Below are positions 62,172 to 64,000 of a DNA stretch of 64,000 nt, piece by piece (within the stretch, counting starts at the first letter, position 1; the number at the start of each line of letters is the position of its first letter). Origin of the DNA: Bermanella marisrubri (GTDB taxonomy: Bacteria > Pseudomonadota > Gammaproteobacteria > Pseudomonadales > Oceanobacteraceae). Under the pieces are notes generated by a model. That model searched no databases. It worked only from the letters and a program-made list of their open reading frames with translations, and was not told the DNA's origin. A program made the position numbers and the translations under genes. Location: assembly GCF_012295615.1 (NCBI RefSeq), contig NZ_CP051183.1, forward strand, positions 124,001-188,000, in the 5' to 3' direction.

Positions 62172-62741
62172 ATGGCTAAAAAAACTCCAAACCGATTGCG
62201 TATTATTGGCGGCCAATGGCGCTCTCGTCTTTTAAGTTTCCCTGAGATTGAAGGTCTACGTCCTACCACAGATCGCGTTCGTGAAACCCTTTTTAACTGG
62301 TTGGCGCCGTATATTCCCGCCGCTCATGTCTTGGATGTATTTGCTGGTTCAGGGGCGCTAGGGTTTGAAGCCCTGTCCAGAGGTGCAGAGCACGGGGTTT
62401 TACTGGAGAAAAACGCCAAAGCCGTGAAGCAACTGAAAGAGAATTGCCAAGTACTGTCTTGCAATGCCGATGTGGTGCAAACCGATGCTTTGGTATTTTT
62501 GCAAAACTGTGAGCAAGCCTTCGATGTAATTTTCTTAGACCCGCCGTTCAATAAAGGCTTATTACCAAGCTGTTTACAGGCGATTCAAGATAAGGATTTA
62601 TTGAAAGAAGATGGCTGGATTTACATCGAAAGCGAATTAACTGTCCCCGATTTAAATCTGCCTGCCCACTGGCATTTGCATCGAGAGAAAAAAGCAGGAC
62701 AGGTTTTTCTTCGCCTATTTCAAAACCAATCAGCGTCATGA
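62172..62741 (+). CDS. rsmD: 16S rRNA (guanine(966)-N2)-methyltransferase RsmD
   Basis: 189 residues. RIIGGQWRSRLLSFP and LRPTTDRVRETLFNWL are family signatures; the SAM site is VLDVFAGSGALGFEALSRGA and the catalytic motif is FLDPPFNKG (D/N-PP-F/Y). It methylates G966 in the 30S subunit. It starts 3 bases after the M16-like gene, consistent with an operon. Confidence 0.97.
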   Translation: MAKKTPNRLRIIGGQWRSRLLSFPEIEGLRPTTDRVRETLFNWLAPYIPAAHVLDVFAGSGALGFEALSRGAEHGVLLEKNAKAVKQLKENCQVLSCNADVVQTDALVFLQNCEQAFDVIFLDPPFNKGLLPSCLQAIQDKDLLKEDGWIYIESELTVPDLNLPAHWHLHREKKAGQVFLRLFQNQSAS

Positions 62742-63833
62742 TTAGTTGGCCTGCCCTAACATGAAGCGGGGTTTTTTGGGCGGCTGAATAATATCGCCAA
62801 GTGTTTGCTTGATGGGAAAGCGTAATTCAAATTGCCATGCTTCACCATCAAGCTGACTTGGGATTGCGGTGCCCGGAATCTCACGTTTTATTGCTCTATG
62901 TACATCAGCGACAAGCATCACAGGCATACCTTTATTATCGCCTGTCAGATCATACAGCGCACCGTTTCGATCCAGTTTAAAACGAAAAACGATTTCCCCC
63001 TTTGCTAAGCGATTGACGATCCATGCCGGCGGTTGGACCGAATCATAAATGCGTTTGTGCAAACGCCAATTTAAATCCTTCAACAAAAAGTTTTGGCGAA
63101 ATGTTGACTTCTGTTCTTCTGTCAAGGATTCGTATCTGGGTTTGGGTATGCTTTTTTGCTTTGTTTCAGCTGTGATAGGAGCGTTAATAGCAGCTAATTG
63201 TAATTGCTTTTCTTTAAGTAATTTCGTTTTTTCATCTTGATCTTGCTTCCAACTATTTGCCATCGCAATACGTTTTTTATTGGGTTGAAAATCTGTCAAA
63301 AAACTTAACCATTTTTGCTCTAGATCTTCTCCTAGTATTTGTTTTTTAAATTGACGGCTTGGTGGTAATTCACCGATCCAAATGCTCAATAAGCTTTGAA
63401 ATAAATCGCGATCATCTGTTTGCAAAAATAGAACACCGTTAATGCGAACGGACGTGCCTTTGTCTGGATAAAATTCGATACTGATGTGATCGTTTTTTAC
63501 TAAAGCCGCAGGCAGCAATTGCGCAAAGTCATGAACCGAGTCTTTCATCTTTTCAAGTTGCTTGGGCGGTGTGCTAATGCTGATGTCGTTGAGCCATTGA
63601 CGTTGCCATTGACGGGGGCGCCACTCATTGCTCAGCACGTAAATATCCATGCGTTGCCTTTGCTCGTTTTTTAAAATAGCGTGAGCATCATTGTTTTTAC
63701 TGGGCAAGTATAGGGCGGCCAAATATAAGGATGTAGATAGTCTATTGAATTGTGCGGCGCCGTTCAGAGTTAATGCATAGACTGATGTGAAACTTAGCCA
63801 TACGGTTAAACCGACGATGATATAACGCTTCAT
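62742..63833 (-). CDS. Exported chalcone-isomerase-like protein with C-terminal TonB-like domain
   Basis: 363 residues from ATG 63833 (MKRYIIVGLTVWLSF), with GAGGGA upstream; the upstream ATG at 63848 overlaps that ribosome site. The signal peptide ends at YA. The N-terminal half (about 20-175) is a bacterial chalcone-isomerase-like domain: LNGAAQFNRLSTSLYLAALYLPSK and IWIGELPPSRQFKKQILG. A Lys/Gln-rich helical linker follows, then a C-terminal stretch with EIVFRFKLDRNGALYDL and WQFELRFPI, shaped like the C-terminal domain of TonB or TolA. Both function and substrate are unknown. Its stop abuts the rsmD stop, tail to tail. Confidence 0.75.
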   Translation of the reverse strand: MKRYIIVGLTVWLSFTSVYALTLNGAAQFNRLSTSLYLAALYLPSKNNDAHAILKNEQRQRMDIYVLSNEWRPRQWQRQWLNDISISTPPKQLEKMKDSVHDFAQLLPAALVKNDHISIEFYPDKGTSVRINGVLFLQTDDRDLFQSLLSIWIGELPPSRQFKKQILGEDLEQKWLSFLTDFQPNKKRIAMANSWKQDQDEKTKLLKEKQLQLAAINAPITAETKQKSIPKPRYESLTEEQKSTFRQNFLLKDLNWRLHKRIYDSVQPPAWIVNRLAKGEIVFRFKLDRNGALYDLTGDNKGMPVMLVADVHRAIKREIPGTAIPSQLDGEAWQFELRFPIKQTLGDIIQPPKKPRFMLGQAN

Positions 63834-63848
63834 GGAGTATTCCCTCAT

Positions 63849-64000
63849 CGTTTCAGCTGCGGTTCCGTGCAGCCAAGCGCGTTAAATAGTGGTTTTTAGT
63901 ATACGACTAGTTCTCTATTTGGGTTATGTCGAAGCGCGCCACTTGCTGTCATGTGGCGCATTCACAAGAAGGTAGCGCTAGCCTATGTCGCTCAGCTCGT
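63849..64000. other. Right-edge non-coding stretch
   Basis: About 150 bases to the window edge, upstream of the minus-strand gene at 62742. A short inverted GCGCGCCAC/ GTGGCGC pair is visible near 63930-63960. No open frame or certain promoter can be supported before the window ends. Confidence 0.4.

Overview
The window looks like a chromosomal segment of a marine-type gammaproteobacterium, closest in gene order to the Oceanospirillales/Pseudomonadales. The evidence is the oxyR-recG, rpmB-rpmG, lptM-lysA-dapF-DUF484-HAD, metX-metW-DUF4426-rdgB-hemW, rph/yicC, gmk-rpoZ-spoT-ridA, argH/algZ-algR, mutY-yggX and ftsY-ftsE-ftsX-rpoH blocks, plus a class I adenylate cyclase. No genus can be fixed from the sequence alone. 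Most of the window is compact housekeeping DNA with short operons, many 1-4 nt start/stop overlaps and bidirectional terminators between convergent genes.

Layout. 1-4.5 kb: end of a solute-binding protein gene, oxyR-recG, and an SDR-type epimerase. 4.5-12.3 kb: an accessory block bounded by two related IS4-family copies. The left copy is truncated and fused in frame to the 3' part of a puuB-like oxidoreductase gene; the right copy is complete. The outer ends of the pair are flanked by the same 10-bp sequence, lying in what was a bidirectional terminator. The block carries a giant surface protein with GLUG and thrombospondin type 3 calcium-binding repeats and a GlyGly-CTERM tail. 12.3-35.3 kb: DNA repair (mutM), ribosomal proteins, cyaA, lysine/peptidoglycan precursors (lysA, dapF), a S15-type hydrolase with a divergent AraC regulator, an orphan histidine kinase, ggt, trmB, hemW, rdgB, metWX and rph. 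35.4-52.7 kb: yicC, three nucleotide second-messenger genes (an EAL protein, spoT, and a YfiR/YfiN-like pair), gmk, rpoZ, argH, the algZR-like two-component pair, hisBHF, an MlaC-like protein, mutY-yggX. 52.8-55.8 kb: tRNA-Phe with a 2.9-kb integrated mini-island bounded by 60-bp direct repeats. 55.8-64 kb: diguanylate cyclase, rpoH, ftsXEY, a lone M16-like protein, rsmD and a chalcone-isomerase-like secreted protein.

Most interesting are the tRNA-Phe mini-island, which carries three genes I do not recognise (one a coiled-coil/two-TM protein followed by a lipoprotein gene); the IS4-bounded block with the repeat-rich surface protein; and ten perfect copies of a heptanucleotide just upstream of the DUF484 gene. 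Conserved clusters also show gaps: no hisA between hisH and hisF, no xerC between the DUF484 and HAD genes, and only one, catalytically dead, M16 gene beside rsmD.
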